NCBI GenBank assembly: GCA_033782935.1
Contig: JAWQEG010000167.1
Coordinates: 2,791,501 to 2,855,500 of the forward strand
DNA from: Petrolisthes cinctipes
Taxonomy: Eukaryota; Arthropoda; Malacostraca; Decapoda; Porcellanidae
Reading direction: 5' to 3'
DNA length: 64,000 nucleotides
Part shown: piece by piece, positions 37,546 to 50,956 of the stretch
Layout: each line of letters opens with the position of its first letter
Numbering within the stretch: position 1 is the first letter of the stretch
Made by a program: the position numbers and the translations under genes
The notes under the pieces: generated by a model
What the model was told of the DNA's origin: nothing
What the model saw: only the letters and a program-made list of their open reading frames with translations
Database searches by the model: none

Positions 37546-38909
37546 ATATGTGTATGCATCTTCTGTACCCGTCTATATCCCAAATTCAGGTTCAAAACAC
37601 TCGAAAATTCGATATTTTTGGGTCCAAGAAGCAATCTGTACATGCCTATTTCTTGCTAGAATGTTTTCAAGATACAGACCCAAAACATGCTAAAAATCGA
37701 TATTTTAGGTGCAAAAAGTCGAAATGTGCATGCATCTTCTGTACCCGTTTATATCTCAAATTCAGGCTCAAAACACCCGAAAATTCGATATTTTTGGGTC
37801 CCCTAAGCGATCTGTACATGCCTACTCAGTGTTAGAGTATTTTCAAAATACAGGCCCAAAACATGCTCAAAATCGATATTTTAGGTGCAAAAAGTCGATA
37901 TGTGCATGCATCTTCGGTATCCGTCTATATCCCAAATTCAGGTTCAAAACACCCTAAAATTTGATAATTTTGGGTCCCAGATGCGATCTGTACATGCCTA
38001 CTCCTTGCTAGAATTTTTTCAAGATACAGACCCAAAACATGCTCAAAATCGATATTTTAGGTGCCCAAAGTCGATATGTGCATGCATCGTCTGTACCCGG
38101 TTATATCCCAATTTCTGGCTCAAAACACCCGAAAATTCGATATTTTTGGGTCCCAGAAGCAATTCTGTACATGCCTACTCAGTGCTAGAATATTTTCAAA
38201 TTATACGCCCAAAACATACTAAAAATCGATATTTTGGGTGCCAAAGTCGATATGTGCATGCATCTTCTGTACCCGTTTATATCTCAAATTCAGGCTCAAA
38301 ACACTCAAAAAATCGATATTTTTGTGTCCCTGAAGCGATCTGTACATGTCTACACCGTGTTAGAGTATTTTCAAAATACAGGCCCAAAACATGCTCAAAA
38401 TCGATATTTTGGGTACCCAAAGTGGATATGTGCATTCATCTTCTGTACCAGTTTATATCTCAAATTCAGACTCAAAACACCCGAATATTCGATATTTTTG
38501 GGTCCCAAATGCAATGTGTACATGCATACTCCGTGTTAGAGTATTTTCAAAATACAGGCCTAAAACATGCTGAAAATCGATATTTTAGCTGCCCAAAGTC
38601 AATATGTGTATGCATCTTCTGTACCCGTCTGTATCCCAAATTCAGGTTCAAAACACCCGAAAATTCGATATTTTTGGGTCCCAGAAGCGATTTGTACATG
38701 CCTACTTCTTGCTAGAATGTTTTCAAGATACAGACCCAAAACATGCTCAAAATCGATATTTTAGGTGCAAAAAGTCAAAATGTGCATGCATCTTCTGTAC
38801 CCGTTTATATCTCAAATTCAAGCTCAAAACATCCGAAAATTCAATATTTTAGGGTCACCGAAGCCATCTGTAAATGCCTACTCCGTGTTAGAGTATTTTC
38901 AAAATACAG
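37546..38909 (+). repeat. Spacer monomers between the 3.5-kb copies
   Basis: Patchwork of segments found elsewhere: 37.54-37.98 kb as at 34.54-35.0 kb; 38.07-38.39 kb as at 33.14-33.46 kb (offset 4932, sharing GCAATTCTGTAC); and 38.74-38.91 kb as at 36.45-36.61 kb (AAATTCAAGCTC, CACCGAAGCCATCTGTAAATG). No non-satellite DNA. Confidence 0.85.
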
Positions 38910-41246
38910 GCCCAAAACATGCTAAAAAAACGATATTTTAAGTGTCCAAAGTCGATATGTGCATGCATCTTCTGTACCCGTTTATATCTCAAATTCAGGC
39001 TCAAAACACCCGAAAAATCGATATTTTTGGGTCCCAGAAGCGATCTGTACATGCCTACTCCGTGTTAATGTATTTTCAAAATACAGGCCCAAAACATGCT
39101 GAAAATCTATATATTAGGTGCCCAAAGTCAATATGTGTATGCATCTTCTGTACCCGTCTATATCCCAAATTCAGGTTCAAAACACCAGAAAATTTGGTAT
39201 TTTTGGGTCCCAGAAGCGATCTGTACATGCCTACTCCTTGCTAGAATTTTTTCAAGATACAGACCCAAAACATGCTCAAAATCGATATTTTAGGTGCAAA
39301 AAGTCGATATGTTCATGCATCCTCTGTACCCGGTTATATCCCAAATTCTGGCTCAAAACCCCCGAAAATTCGATATTTTTGGGTCCCAGAAGCGATCTGT
39401 ACATGCCTACTCAGTGCTAGAATATTTTCAAATTATACTCCCAAAACATACTAAAAATCGATATTTTGGGTGCCAAAGTCGATATGTGCATGCATCTTCT
39501 GTACCCGTTTATATCTCAAATTCAGGCTCAAAACACCCAAAAAATCGAATTTTTTGTGTCCCAGAAGCGATCTGTACATGTCTACACCGTGCTATAGTAT
39601 TTTCAAAATACAGGCCCAAAACATGCTCAAAATCGATATTTTAGGTGCCCAAAGTCGATATGTGCATGCATCTTCTGTATCCGTTCATATCTCAAATTCA
39701 GGCTCAGAACACCCTAAAATTCGATTTATTTGGGTTCCAGAAGCGATCTGTACGTGTCTCCTCAGTGTTAGAGTATTTTAAAAATACAGGCCCAAAGCAT
39801 GCTCAAAATCGATATTTTGGGTGCCCAAAGTCGATATGTGCATGCATCTTCTGTACCCGTTTATATCTCAAATTCAGACACAAAACACCCGAATATTCGA
39901 TATTTTTGGGTCCCAAAAGCAATGTGTACATGCATACTCCGTGTTAGAGTATTTTCAAAATACAGGCCTAAAACATGCAGAAAATCGATATTTTAGCAGC
40001 CCAAAGTCAATATGTGTATGCATCTTCTGTAACCGTCTATATCCCAAATTCAGGTTCAAAACACTCGAACATTTGATATTTTTGGGTCCCAGAAGCAATC
40101 TGTACATGCCTACTTCTTGCTAGAATGTTTTCAAGATACAGACCCAAAACATGCTCAAAATCGATATTTTAGGTGCAAAAAGTCGAAATGTGCATGCATC
40201 TTCTGTACCCGTTTATATCTCAAATTCAAGCTCAAAACATCCGAAAATTCAATATTTTTGGGTCACCGAAGCCATCTGTAAATGCCTACTCCGTGTTAGA
40301 GTATTTTCAAAATACAGGCCCAAAACATGCTCAAAATCGATATTTTAGGTGCAAAAAGTCGATATGTGCATGCATCTTCTGTATCCGTCTATATCCCAAA
40401 TTCAGGTTCAAAACACCCGAAAATTCGATATTTTTGGGTCCCAGAAGCGATTTGTACATGCCTACTCCTTGCTAGAATTTTTTAAGATACAAACCCAAGA
40501 CATGCTCAAAATCGATATTTTAGGTGCAAAAAGTCGATATGTGCATGCATCTTCTGTACCCGTTTATATCTCAAATTCAGGCTCAAAACACCCGAAAATT
40601 CGATATTTTTGGGTCCCAGAAGCGATCTGTACATGTCTACTCCGTGTTAGAGTATTTTTAAAATACAGGCCCAAAACATGCTAAAAAAACGATATTTTAA
40701 GTGTCCAAAGTCGATATATGCATGCATCTTCTGTACCCGTTTATATCTCAAATTCAGGCTCAAAACACCCGAAAAATCGATATTTTTGGGTCCCAGAAGC
40801 GATCTGTACATGCCTACTCCGTGTTAATGTATTTTCAAAATACAGGCCCAAAACATGCTGAAAATCTATATATTAGGTGCCCAAAGTCGATATGTGCATG
40901 CATCTTATGGTACGTAACCGTTTATATCTCAAATTCAGGCTCAAAACACCCGAAAAGTCGATATTTTTGGGTCCCGGAAGCAAACTGTACATGCGTACTC
41001 CGTGTTAATGTATTTTCAAAATACAGGCCCAAAAAATGCTGAAAATCTATATTTTAGGTGCCCAAAGTCAATATGTGCAAGCATCTTCTGTACCCGTTTA
41101 TATCTCAAATTCAGGCTCAAAACACCCGAAAATTCGATATTTTTGGGTCCCCGAAGCGATCGGTACATGCCTACTCCGTGTTAGAGTATTTTCAAAATAC
41201 AGGCCCAAAACATGCTCAAAATCGATATTTTAGGTGCAAAAAGTCG
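38910..41246 (+). repeat. 3.5-kb-spaced duplication, copy 2
   Basis: Partner of 35385-37545 with one additional m4 monomer at about 39.62-39.80 kb (CTCAGAACACCC, TTCGATTTATTTGGG). The 5-bp insertion of copy 1 is present at 40902. Confidence 0.92.
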
Positions 41247-42055
41247 ATATGTGCATGCATCTTCGGTATCCGTCTATATCCCAAATTCAGGTTCAAAACA
41301 CCCGAAAATTCGATAATTTTGGGTCCCAGATGCGATCTGTACATGCCTACTCCTTGCTAGAATTTTTTCAAGATACAGACCCAAAACATGCTCAAAATCG
41401 ATATTTTAGGTGCAAAAAGTCGATATGTGCATGCATCGTCTGTACCCGGTTATATCCCAATTTCTGGCTCAAAACACCCGAAAATTCGATATTTTTGGGT
41501 CCCAGAAGCGATCTGTACATGCCTACTCAGTGCTAGAATATTTTCAAATTATACGCCCAAAACATACTAAAAATCGATATTTTGGGTGCCAAAGTCGATA
41601 TGTGCATAAATCTTCTGTACCCGTTTATATCTCAAATTCAGGCTCAAAACGCCCAAAAAATCGATATTTTTGTGTCCCTGAAGCGATCTGTACATGTCTA
41701 CACCGTGCTAGAGTATTTTGAAAATACAGGCCCAAAACATGCTCAAAATCGATATTTTGGGTGCCCAAAGTCGATATGTGCATTCATCTTCTGTACCCGT
41801 TTATATCTCAAATTCAGACTCAAAACACCCGAATATTCGATATTTTTGGGTCCCAAATGCAATGTGTACATGCATACTCCGTGTTAGAGTATTTTCAAAA
41901 TACAGGCCTAAAACATGCTGAAAATCGATATTTTAGCTGCCCAAAGTCAATATGTGCATGCATCTTCTGTATCCGTCTATATCCCCAATTCAGGTTCAAA
42001 ACACCCGAAAATTCGATAATTTTGGGTCCCAGATGCGATCTGTACATGCCTACTC
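41080..42055 (+). repeat. 2111-bp-offset duplication, copy 1
   Basis: Matches 43191-44166 at offset 2111 (12 monomers). Marks are CCCAGATGCGATCTG, CCCAATTTCTGGC, GATATGTGCATAAATC, AAAACGCCCAAAAAATCG and ATATCCCCAATTCAGG. Confidence 0.9.
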
Positions 42056-42469
42056 CTTGCTAGAATTTTTTCAAGATACAGACCCAAAACATGCTCAAAA
42101 TCGATATTTTATGTGCCCAAAGTCGATATGTGCATGCATCTTCTGTACCCGTTTATATCTCAAATTCAGGCTCAAAACTCCCGAAAATTCCATATTTTTG
42201 GGTCCCTTAAGCGATCTGTATATGCATACTCAGTGCTAGAATTTTTTCAAAATATAGGCTCAAAACATGCTAAAAATCGATATTTTAGGTGTCCAAAGTC
42301 GATACGTGCATGCATCTTCTGTACCCGTTTATATCTCAAATTCAGGCTCAAAACACCAGAAAATTCGATATTTTTGGGTCCCAGAAGCGATCTGTACATG
42401 CCTACTCCGTGTTAATGTATTTTCAAAATACAGGCTCAAAACATGCTGAAAATATATATATTAGGTGCC

Positions 42470-42997
42470 CAAAGTCAATATGTGTATGCATCTTCTGTAC
42501 CCGTCTATATCCCAAATTTAGGTTCAAAACACTCGAAAATTCGATATTTTTGGGTCCTAGAAGCAATCTGTACATGCCTACTTCTTGCTAGAATGTTTTC
42601 AAGATACAGACCCAAAACATGCTCAAAATCGATATTTTAGGTGCAAAAAGTCGAAATGTGCATGCATCTTCTGTACCCGTTTATATCTCAAATTCAGGCT
42701 CAAAACACCCGAAAATTCGATATTTTTGGGTCCCCGAAGCGATCTGTACATGCCTACTCCGTGTTAGAGTATTTTCAAAATACAGGCCCAAAACATGCTC
42801 AAAATCGATATTTTAGGTGCAAAAAGTCGATATGTGCATGCATCTTCGGTATCCGTCTATATCCCAAATTCAGGTTCAAAACACCCGAAAATTCGATAAT
42901 TTTGGGTCCCAGATGCGATCTGTACATGCCTACTCCTTGCTAGAATTTTTTCAAGATACAGACCCAAAACATGCTCAAAATCGATATTTTAGGTGCA
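42470..42997 (+). repeat. 528-bp (3-monomer) tandem, unit 1
   Basis: Three monomers repeated at + 528, the shortest tandem seen and the only one that is exactly 3 x 176. Order: TGTGTATGC / CACTCG front, m7, then a CTTCGGTATCC / TTCGATAATT / CCAGATGCG monomer. Confidence 0.88.
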
Positions 42998-43525
42998 AAA
43001 AGTCGATATGTGTATGCATCTTCTGTACCCGTCTATATCCCAAATTCAGGTTCAAAACACTCGAAAATTCGATATTTTTGGGTCCTAGAAGCAATCTGTA
43101 CATGCCTACTTCTTGCTAGAATTTTTTCAAAATACAGACCCAAAACATGCTCAAAATCGATATTTTAGGTGCAAAAAGTCGAAATGTGCATGCATCTTCT
43201 GTACCCGTTTATATCTCAAATTCAGGCTCAAAACACCCGAAAATTCGATATTTTTGGGTCCCCGAAGCGATCGGTACATGCCTACTCCGTGTTAGAGTAT
43301 TTTCAAAATACAGGCCCAAAACATGCTCAAAATCGATATTTTAGGTGCAAAAAGTCGATATGTGCATGCATCTTCGGTATCCGTCTATATCCCAAATTCA
43401 GGTTCAAAACACCCGAAAATTCGATAATTTTGGGTCCCAGATGCGATCTGTACATGCCTACTCCTTGCTAGAATTTTTTCAAGATACAGACCCAAAACAT
43501 GCTCAAAATCGATATTTTAGGTGCA
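42998..43525 (+). repeat. 528-bp (3-monomer) tandem, unit 2
   Basis: Second unit. The match continues a few bases past the unit to about 43536. The same three-monomer motif appears a third time at about 44.33-44.82 kb (offset 1759, then 1763). Confidence 0.88.
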
Positions 43526-44166
43526 AAAAGTCGATATGTGCATGCATCGTCTGTACCCGGTTATATCCCAATTTCTGGCTCAAAACACCCGAAAATTCGA
43601 TATTTTTGGGTCCCAGAAGCGATCTGTACATGCCTACTCAGTGCTAGAATATTTTCAAATTATACGCCCAAAACATACTAAAAATCGATATTTTGGGTGC
43701 CAAAGTCGATATGTGCATAAATCTTCTGTACCCGTTTATATCTCAAATTCAGGCTCAAAACGCCCAAAAAATCGATATTTTTGTGTCCCTGAAGCGATCT
43801 GTACATGTCTACACCGTGCTAGAGTATTTTGAAAATACAGGCCCAAAACATGCTCAAAATCGATATTTTGGGTGCCCAAAGTCGATATGTGCATTCATCT
43901 TCTGTACCCGTTTATATCTCAAATTCAGACTCAAAACACCCGAATATTCGATATTTTTGGGTCCCAAATGCAATGTGTACATGCATACTCCGTGTTAGAG
44001 TATTTTCAAAATACAGGCCTAAAACATGCTGAAAATCGATATTTTAGCTGCCCAAAGTCAATATGTGCATGCATCTTCTGTATCCGTCTATATCCCCAAT
44101 TCAGGTTCAAAACACCCGAAAATTCGATAATTTTGGGTCCCAGATGCGATCTGTACATGCCTACTT
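43191..44166 (+). repeat. 2111-bp-offset duplication, copy 2
   Basis: Partner of 41080-42055. The start overlaps the second 528-bp unit, showing that the two duplications are nested. The match ends where CTCCTTGCTAG in copy 1 becomes CTTCTTGCTAG here. Confidence 0.9.
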
Positions 44167-44329
44167 CTTGCTAGAATGTTTTCAAGATACAGACCCAAAA
44201 CATGCTCAAAATCGATATTTTAGGTGCAAAAAGTTGAAATGTGCATGCATCTTCTGTACCCGTTTATATCTCAAATTCAAGCTCAAAACATCCGAAAATT
44301 CAATATTTTTGGGTCCTAGAAGCAATCTG

Positions 44330-44820
44330 TACATGCCTACTTCTTGCTAGAATGTTTTCAAGATACAGACCCAAAACATGCTCAAAATCGATATTTTAGG
44401 TGCAAAAAGTCGAAATGTGCATGCATCTTCTGTACCCGTTTATATCTCAAATTCAGGCTCAAAACACCCGAAAATTCGATATTTTTGGGTCCCCGAAGCG
44501 ATCTGTACATGCCTACTCCGTGTTAGAGTATTTTCAAAATATATACAGGCCCAAAACATGCTCAAAATCGATATTTTAGGTGCAAAAAGTCGATATGTGC
44601 ATGCATCTTCGGTATCCGTCTATATCCCAAATTCAGGTTCAAAACACCCGAAAATTCGATAATTTTGGGTCCCAGATGCGATCTGTACATGCCTACTCCT
44701 TGCTAGAATTTTTTCAAGATACAGACCCAAAACATGCTCAAAATCGATATTTTAGGTGCAAAAAGTCGATATGTGTATGCATCTTCTGTACCCGTCTATA
44801 TCCCAAATTCATGTTCAAAA
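44330..44820 (+). repeat. Third copy of the 3-monomer motif
   Basis: Matches 42571-43057 at offset 1759, shifting to 1763 after a 4-bp insertion (ATAT) at 44541-44544. A further related monomer run continues to about 45.06 kb. Confidence 0.85.
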
Positions 44821-45106
44821 CACTCGAAAAGTCGATATTTTTGGGTCCCCGAAGCGATCTGTACATGCCTACTCCGTGTTAGAGTATTTTCAAAATACAG
44901 GCCCAAAACATGCTCAAAATCGATATTTTAGGTGCAAAAAGTCGATATGTGCATGCATCTTCGGTATCCGTCTATATCCCAAATTCAGGTTCAAAACACC
45001 CGAAAATTCGATAATTTTGGGTCCCAGATGCGATCTGTACATGCCTACTCCTTGCTAAAAATTTTTAAGATACAAACCCACGACATGCTCAAAATCGATA
45101 TTTTAG

Positions 45107-46255
45107 GTGCAAAAAGTCGATATGTGCATGCATCTTCTGTACCCGTTTATATCTCAAATTCAGGCTCAAAACTCCCGAAAATTCCATATTTTTGGGTCCC
45201 TTAAGCGATCTGTACATGCATACTCAGTGCTAGAATGTTTTCAAAATATAGGCTCAAAACATGCTAAAAATCGATATTTTAGGTGTCCAAAGTCGATATG
45301 TGCATGCATCTTCTGTACCCGTTTATATCTCAAATTCAGGCTCAAACCACCCGAAAAATCGATATTTTTGGGTCCCAGAAGCGATCTGTACATGCCTACT
45401 CCGTGTTAATGTATTTTCAAAATACAGGCCCAAAACATGCTGAAAATCTATATATTAGGTGCCCAAAGTCAATATGTGTATGCATCTTCTGTATCCGACT
45501 ATATCCCAAATTCAGGTTCAAAACACCAGAAAACTCGGTATTTTTGGGTCCCAGAAGCGATCTGTACATGCCTACTCCTTGCTAGAATTTTTTCAAGATA
45601 CAGACCCAAAACATGCTCAAAATCGATATTTTAGGTGCAAAAAGTCGATATGTGCATGCATCCTCTGTACCCGGTTATATCCCAAATTCTGGGTCAAAAC
45701 CCACTAAAATTCGATATTTTTGGGTCCCAGAAGCGATCTGTACATGCCTACTCAGTGCTAGAATATTTTCAAATTATACGCCCAAAACATACTAAAAATC
45801 GATATTTTGGGTGCCAAAGTCGATATGTGCATGCATCTTCTGTACCCGTTTATATCTCAAATACAGGCTCAAAACACCCAAAAAATCGATATTTTTGTGT
45901 CCCAGAAGCGATCTGTACATGTCTACACCGTGCTAGAGTATTTTCAAAATACCGGCCCAAAACATGCTCAAAATCGATATTTTAGGTCCACAAAGTCGAT
46001 ATGTGCGTGCATCTTCTGTATCCCTTCATATCTCAAATTCAGTCTCAGAACACCCTGAAATTCGATTTATTTGGGTTCCAGAAGCGATCTGTACGTGTCT
46101 ACTCAGTGTTAGAGTATTTTAAAAATACAGGCCCAAAACATGCTCAAAATCGATATTTTGGGTGCCTAAAGTCGATATGTGCATTCATCTTCTGTACCCG
46201 TTTATATCTCAAATTCAGACTCAAAACACCCGAATATTCGATATTTTTGGGTCCC
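45107..46255 (+). repeat. Duplicated block E, copy 1
   Basis: Matches 48798-50123 first at offset 3691 and then at 3868, so the partner has one extra monomer (177 bp). Marks are GAAAATTCCATATTTTTGGG, GAAAATCTATATATTAGG (ACATATTAGG in the partner), ATTTTAGGTCCACAAAG and AAATACCGGCCC. Confidence 0.9.
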
Positions 46256-46559
46256 AGAAGCGATTTGTACATGCCTACTCCTTGCTAGAATTTTTTAAGA
46301 TACAAACCCAAGACATGCTCAAAATCGATATTTTAGGTGCAAAAAGTCGATATGTGCATGCATCTTCTGTATCCGTTCATATCTCAAATTCAGGCTCAGA
46401 ACACCCTAAAATTTGATTTATTTGGGTTCCAGAAGCGATCTGTACGTGTCTACTCGGTGTTAGAGTATTTTAAAAATACAGGCCCAAAGCATGCTCAAAA
46501 TCGATATTTTGGGTGCCCAAAGTCGATATGTGCATGCATCTTCTGTACCCGTTTATATC

Positions 46560-48080
46560 TCAAATTCAGACTCAAAACACCCGAATATTCGATATTTTTG
46601 GGTCCCAAAAGCAATGTGTACATGCATACTCCGTGTTAGAGTATTTTCAAAATACAGGCCCAAAACATGCAGAAAATCGATATTTTAGCAGCCCAAAGTC
46701 AATATGTGTATGCATCTTCTGTCCCCGTCTATATCCCAAATTCAGGTTCAAAACACTCGAATATTTGATATTTTTAGGTCCCAGAAGCAATCTGTACATG
46801 CCTACTTCTTGCTAGAATGTTTTCAAGATACAGACACAAAACATGCTCAAAATCGATATTTTAGGTGCAAAAAGTCGAAATGTGCATGCATCTTCTGTTC
46901 CCGTTTATATCTCAAATTCAGGCTCAAAACACCCGAAAATTCGATGTTTTTGCGTCCCCGAAGCGATCTGTACATGCCTACTCCGTGTTAGAGTATTTTC
47001 AAATTACAGGCCCAAAACATGCTCAAAATCGATATTTTAGGTGCCCAAAGTCGATACGTGCATGCATCTTCTGTATCCTTCTATATCCCAAATTCAGGTT
47101 CAAAACACCCGAAAATTCGATAATTTTGGGTCCCAGAAGCGAGATGTACATGCCTACTCCTTGCTAGAATTTTTTCAAAATACAGACCCAAAACATGCTA
47201 ATAATCGATATTTTAGGTGCAAAAAGTCGATATGTGCATGCATCTTCTGTACCCGTTTATATCTCAAATTCAGGCTCAAAACTCCGAAAATTCGATATTT
47301 TTGGGTCCCTTAAGCGATCTGCACATGCCTACTCAGTGCTAGAATGTTTTTAAAATACAGGCTTAAAACATGCTATAAATCGATATTTTATGTGTGAAAA
47401 GTCGATATGTGCATGCATCTTCTGTACCCGTATATATCTCAAATTCAGGCTCAAAACACCCGAAAATTCGATATTTTTGGGTCCCAGAAGCGATCTGTAC
47501 ATGCCTACTCAGTGCTAGAATATTTTCAAATTATACGCCCAAAACATACTAAAAATCGATATTTTGGGTGCCAAAGTCGATATGTGCATGCATCTTCTGT
47601 ACCCGTTTATATCTCAAATTCAGGCTCAAAACACCCGAAAAGTCGATTTTTTTGGGTCCCAAAAGCAATGTGTACATGCATACTCCGTGTTAGAGTATTT
47701 TCAAAATACAGGCCAAAAAAATGCTCAAAATCGATATTTTAGGTGCCCAAAGTCAATATGTGTATGCATCTTCTGTACCCGTCTATATCCCAAATTCAGG
47801 TTCAAAACACCCGAAAATTCGGAATTTCTGTGTCCCAGAAGCGACCTGTACATGCCTACTCCTTCCTAGAATGTTTTCAAGATACAGACCCAAAACATGC
47901 TTAAAATCGATATTTTAGGTGCAAAAAGTCGATATGTGCATGCATCTTCTGTACCCGTTTATATCTCAAATTCAGGCTCAAAACACCCAAAAAATCTAAA
48001 TTTTTGTGTCCCAGAAGCGATCTGTACATGTCTACACCGTGCTATAGTATTTTCAAAATACAGGCCCAAAACATGCTAAT
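46560..48080 (+). repeat. Duplicated block F, copy 1
   Basis: Matches 50957-52477 at offset 4397 (25 monomers). Marks are ATCTTCTGTTCCCG, GAAGCGAGATGTACATG, CATGCTAATAATCG, CCGTATATATCTC and GTCGATTTTTTTGGG. Blocks E and F lie in the order E F E F, consistent with one larger event followed by changes at the joins. Confidence 0.9.
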
Positions 48081-48797
48081 AATCGATATTTTAGGTGCAA
48101 AAAGTCGATATGTGCATGCATCTTCGGTATCCGTCTATATCCCAAATTCAGGTTCAAAACACCCGAAAATTCGATAATTTTGGGTCTCAGAAGCGATCTC
48201 TACATTTCTACTCCTTGCTAGAATTTTATCAAGATACAGACCCAAAACATGCTCAAAATCGATATTTTAGGTGCAAAAAGTCGATATGTGCTTTCATCGT
48301 CTGTACCTGGTTATATCCCAATTTCTGGCTCAAAACACCCGAAAATTCGATATTTTTGGGTCCCAGAAGCGATCTGTACATGCCTACTCAGTGCTAGAAT
48401 ATTTTCAAATTATACGCCCAAAACATACTAAAAATCGATATTTTGGGTGCCAAAGTCGATATGTGCATGCATCTTCTGTACCCGTTTATATCTCAAATTC
48501 AGGCTCATAACACCCGAAAAGTCGATATTTTTGGGTCCCGGAAGCAAACTGTACATGCCTACTCCGTGTTAATGTATTTTCAAAATACAGGCCCAAAAAA
48601 TGCTGAAAATCTATATTTTAGGTGCCCAAAGTCAATATGTGTATGCATCTTCTGTACCCGTCTATATCCCAAATTCTGGTTCAAAACACCAGAAAATTCG
48701 GAATTTCTGGGTCCCAGAAGCGACCTGTACATGCCTACTCCTTCCTAGAATGTTTTCAAGATACAGACCCAAAACATGCTTAAAATCGATATTTTAG

Positions 48798-50123
48798 GTG
48801 CAAAAAGTCGATATGTGCATGCATCTTCTGTACCCGTTTATATCTCAAATTCAGGCTCAAAACTCCCGAAAATTCCATATTTTTGGGTCCCTTAAGCGAT
48901 CTGTACATGCATACTCAGTGCTAGAATGTTTTCAAAATATAGGCTCAAAACATGCTAAAAATCGATATTTTAGGTGTCCAAAGTCGATATGTGCATGCAT
49001 CTTCTGTACCCGTTTATATCTCAAATTAAGGCTCAAAACACCAGAAAATTCGATATTTTTGGGTCCAAAAAGCGATCTGTACATGTCTACTCCGTGTTAG
49101 AGTATTTTTAAAATACAGGCCCAAAACATGGTAAAAAAACGATATTTTAAGTGTCCAAAGTCGATATGTGCATGCATCTTCTGTACCCGTTTATATCTCA
49201 AATTCAGGCTCAAAACACCCGAAAAATCGATATTTTTGGGTCCCAGAAGCGATCTGTACATGCCTACTCCGTGTTAATGTATTTTCAAAATACAGGCCCA
49301 AAACATGCTGAAAATCTACATATTAGGTGCCCAAAGTCAACATGTGTATGCATCTTCTGTATCCGTCTATATCCCAAATTCAGGTTCAAAACACCAGAAA
49401 ACTCGGTATTTTTGGGTCCCAGAAGCGATCTGTACATGCCTACTCATTGCTAGAATTTTTTCAAGATACAGACCCAAAACATGCTCAAAATCGATATTTT
49501 AGGTGCAAAAAGTCGATATGTGCATGCATCCTCTGTACCCGGTTATATCCCAAATTCTGGGTCAAAACCCCCGAAAATTCGATATTTTTGGGTCCCAGAA
49601 GCGATCTGTACATGCCTACTCAGTGCTAGAATATTTTCAAATTATACGCCCAAAACATACTAAAAATCGATATTTTGGGTGCCAACGTCGATATGTGCAT
49701 GCATCTTCTGTACCCGTTTATATCTCAAATTCAGGCTCAAAACACCCAAAAAATCGATATTTTTGTGTCCCAGAAGCGATCTGTACATGTCTACACCGTG
49801 CTAGAGTATTTTCAAAATACCGGCCCAAAACATGCTCAAAATCGATATTTTAGGTCCACAAAGTCGATATGTGCGTGCATCTTCTGTATCCGTTCATATC
49901 TCAAATTCAGTCTCAGAACACCCTAAAATTCGATTTATTTGGGTTCCAGAAGCGATCTGTACGTGTCTACTCAGTGTTAGAGTATTTTAAAAATACAGGC
50001 CCAAAACATGCTCAAAATCGATATTTTGGGTGCCCAAAGTCGATATGTGCATTCATCTTCTGTACCCGTTTATATCTCAAATTCAGACTCAAAACACCCG
50101 AATATTCGATATTTTTGGGTCCC
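48798..50123 (+). repeat. Duplicated block E, copy 2
   Basis: Partner of 45107-46255 with one extra monomer near 48.97-49.15 kb (GGTCCAAAAAGCG, CATGGTAAAAAAACG). Ends at the switch from m5 to an m6 B half. Confidence 0.9.
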
Positions 50124-50956
50124 AGAAGCAATCTGTACATGCCTACTTCTTGCTAGAATGTTTTCAAGATACAGACCAAAAACATGCTCAAAATCGATAT
50201 TTTAGGTGCAAAAAGTCGAAATGTGCATGCATCTTCTGTACACGTTTATATCTCAAATTCAAGCTCAAAACATCCGAAAATTCAATATTTTTGGGTTCCC
50301 GAAGCCATCTGTAAATGCCTACTCCGTGTTAGAGTATTTTCAAAATACAGGCCCAAAACATGCTCAAAATCGATATTTTAGGTGCCCAAAGTCGATATGT
50401 GCATGCATCTTCTGTACCCGTTTATATCTCAAATTCAGGCTCAAAACACCCGAAAATTCGAAATTTTTGGGTCCCAAAAACGATCTGTACATGTCTACTC
50501 CGTGTTAGAGTATTTTTAAAATACAGGCCCAAAACATGCTAAAAAAACGATATTTTAAGTGTCCAAAGTCGATATGTGCATGCATCTTCTATACCCGTTT
50601 ATATCTCATATTCAGGCTCAAAACACCCAAAAAATCGATATTTTTGGGTCCCAGAAGCGATCTGTACATGCCTACTCCGTGTTAATGTATTTTCAAAATA
50701 CAGGCCCAAAACATGCTGAAAATCTATATATTAGGTGCCCAAAGTCAATATGTGTATGCATCTTCTGTACCCGTCTATATCCCAAATTCAGGTTCAAAAC
50801 ACCAGAAAATTCGGTATTTTTGTGTCCCAGAAGCGATCTGTACATGTCTACACCGTGCTATAGTATTTTCAAAATACAGGCCCAAAACATGCTCAAAATC
50901 GATATTTTAGGTGCCAAAGTCGATATGTGCATGCATCTTCTGTATCCGTTCATATC

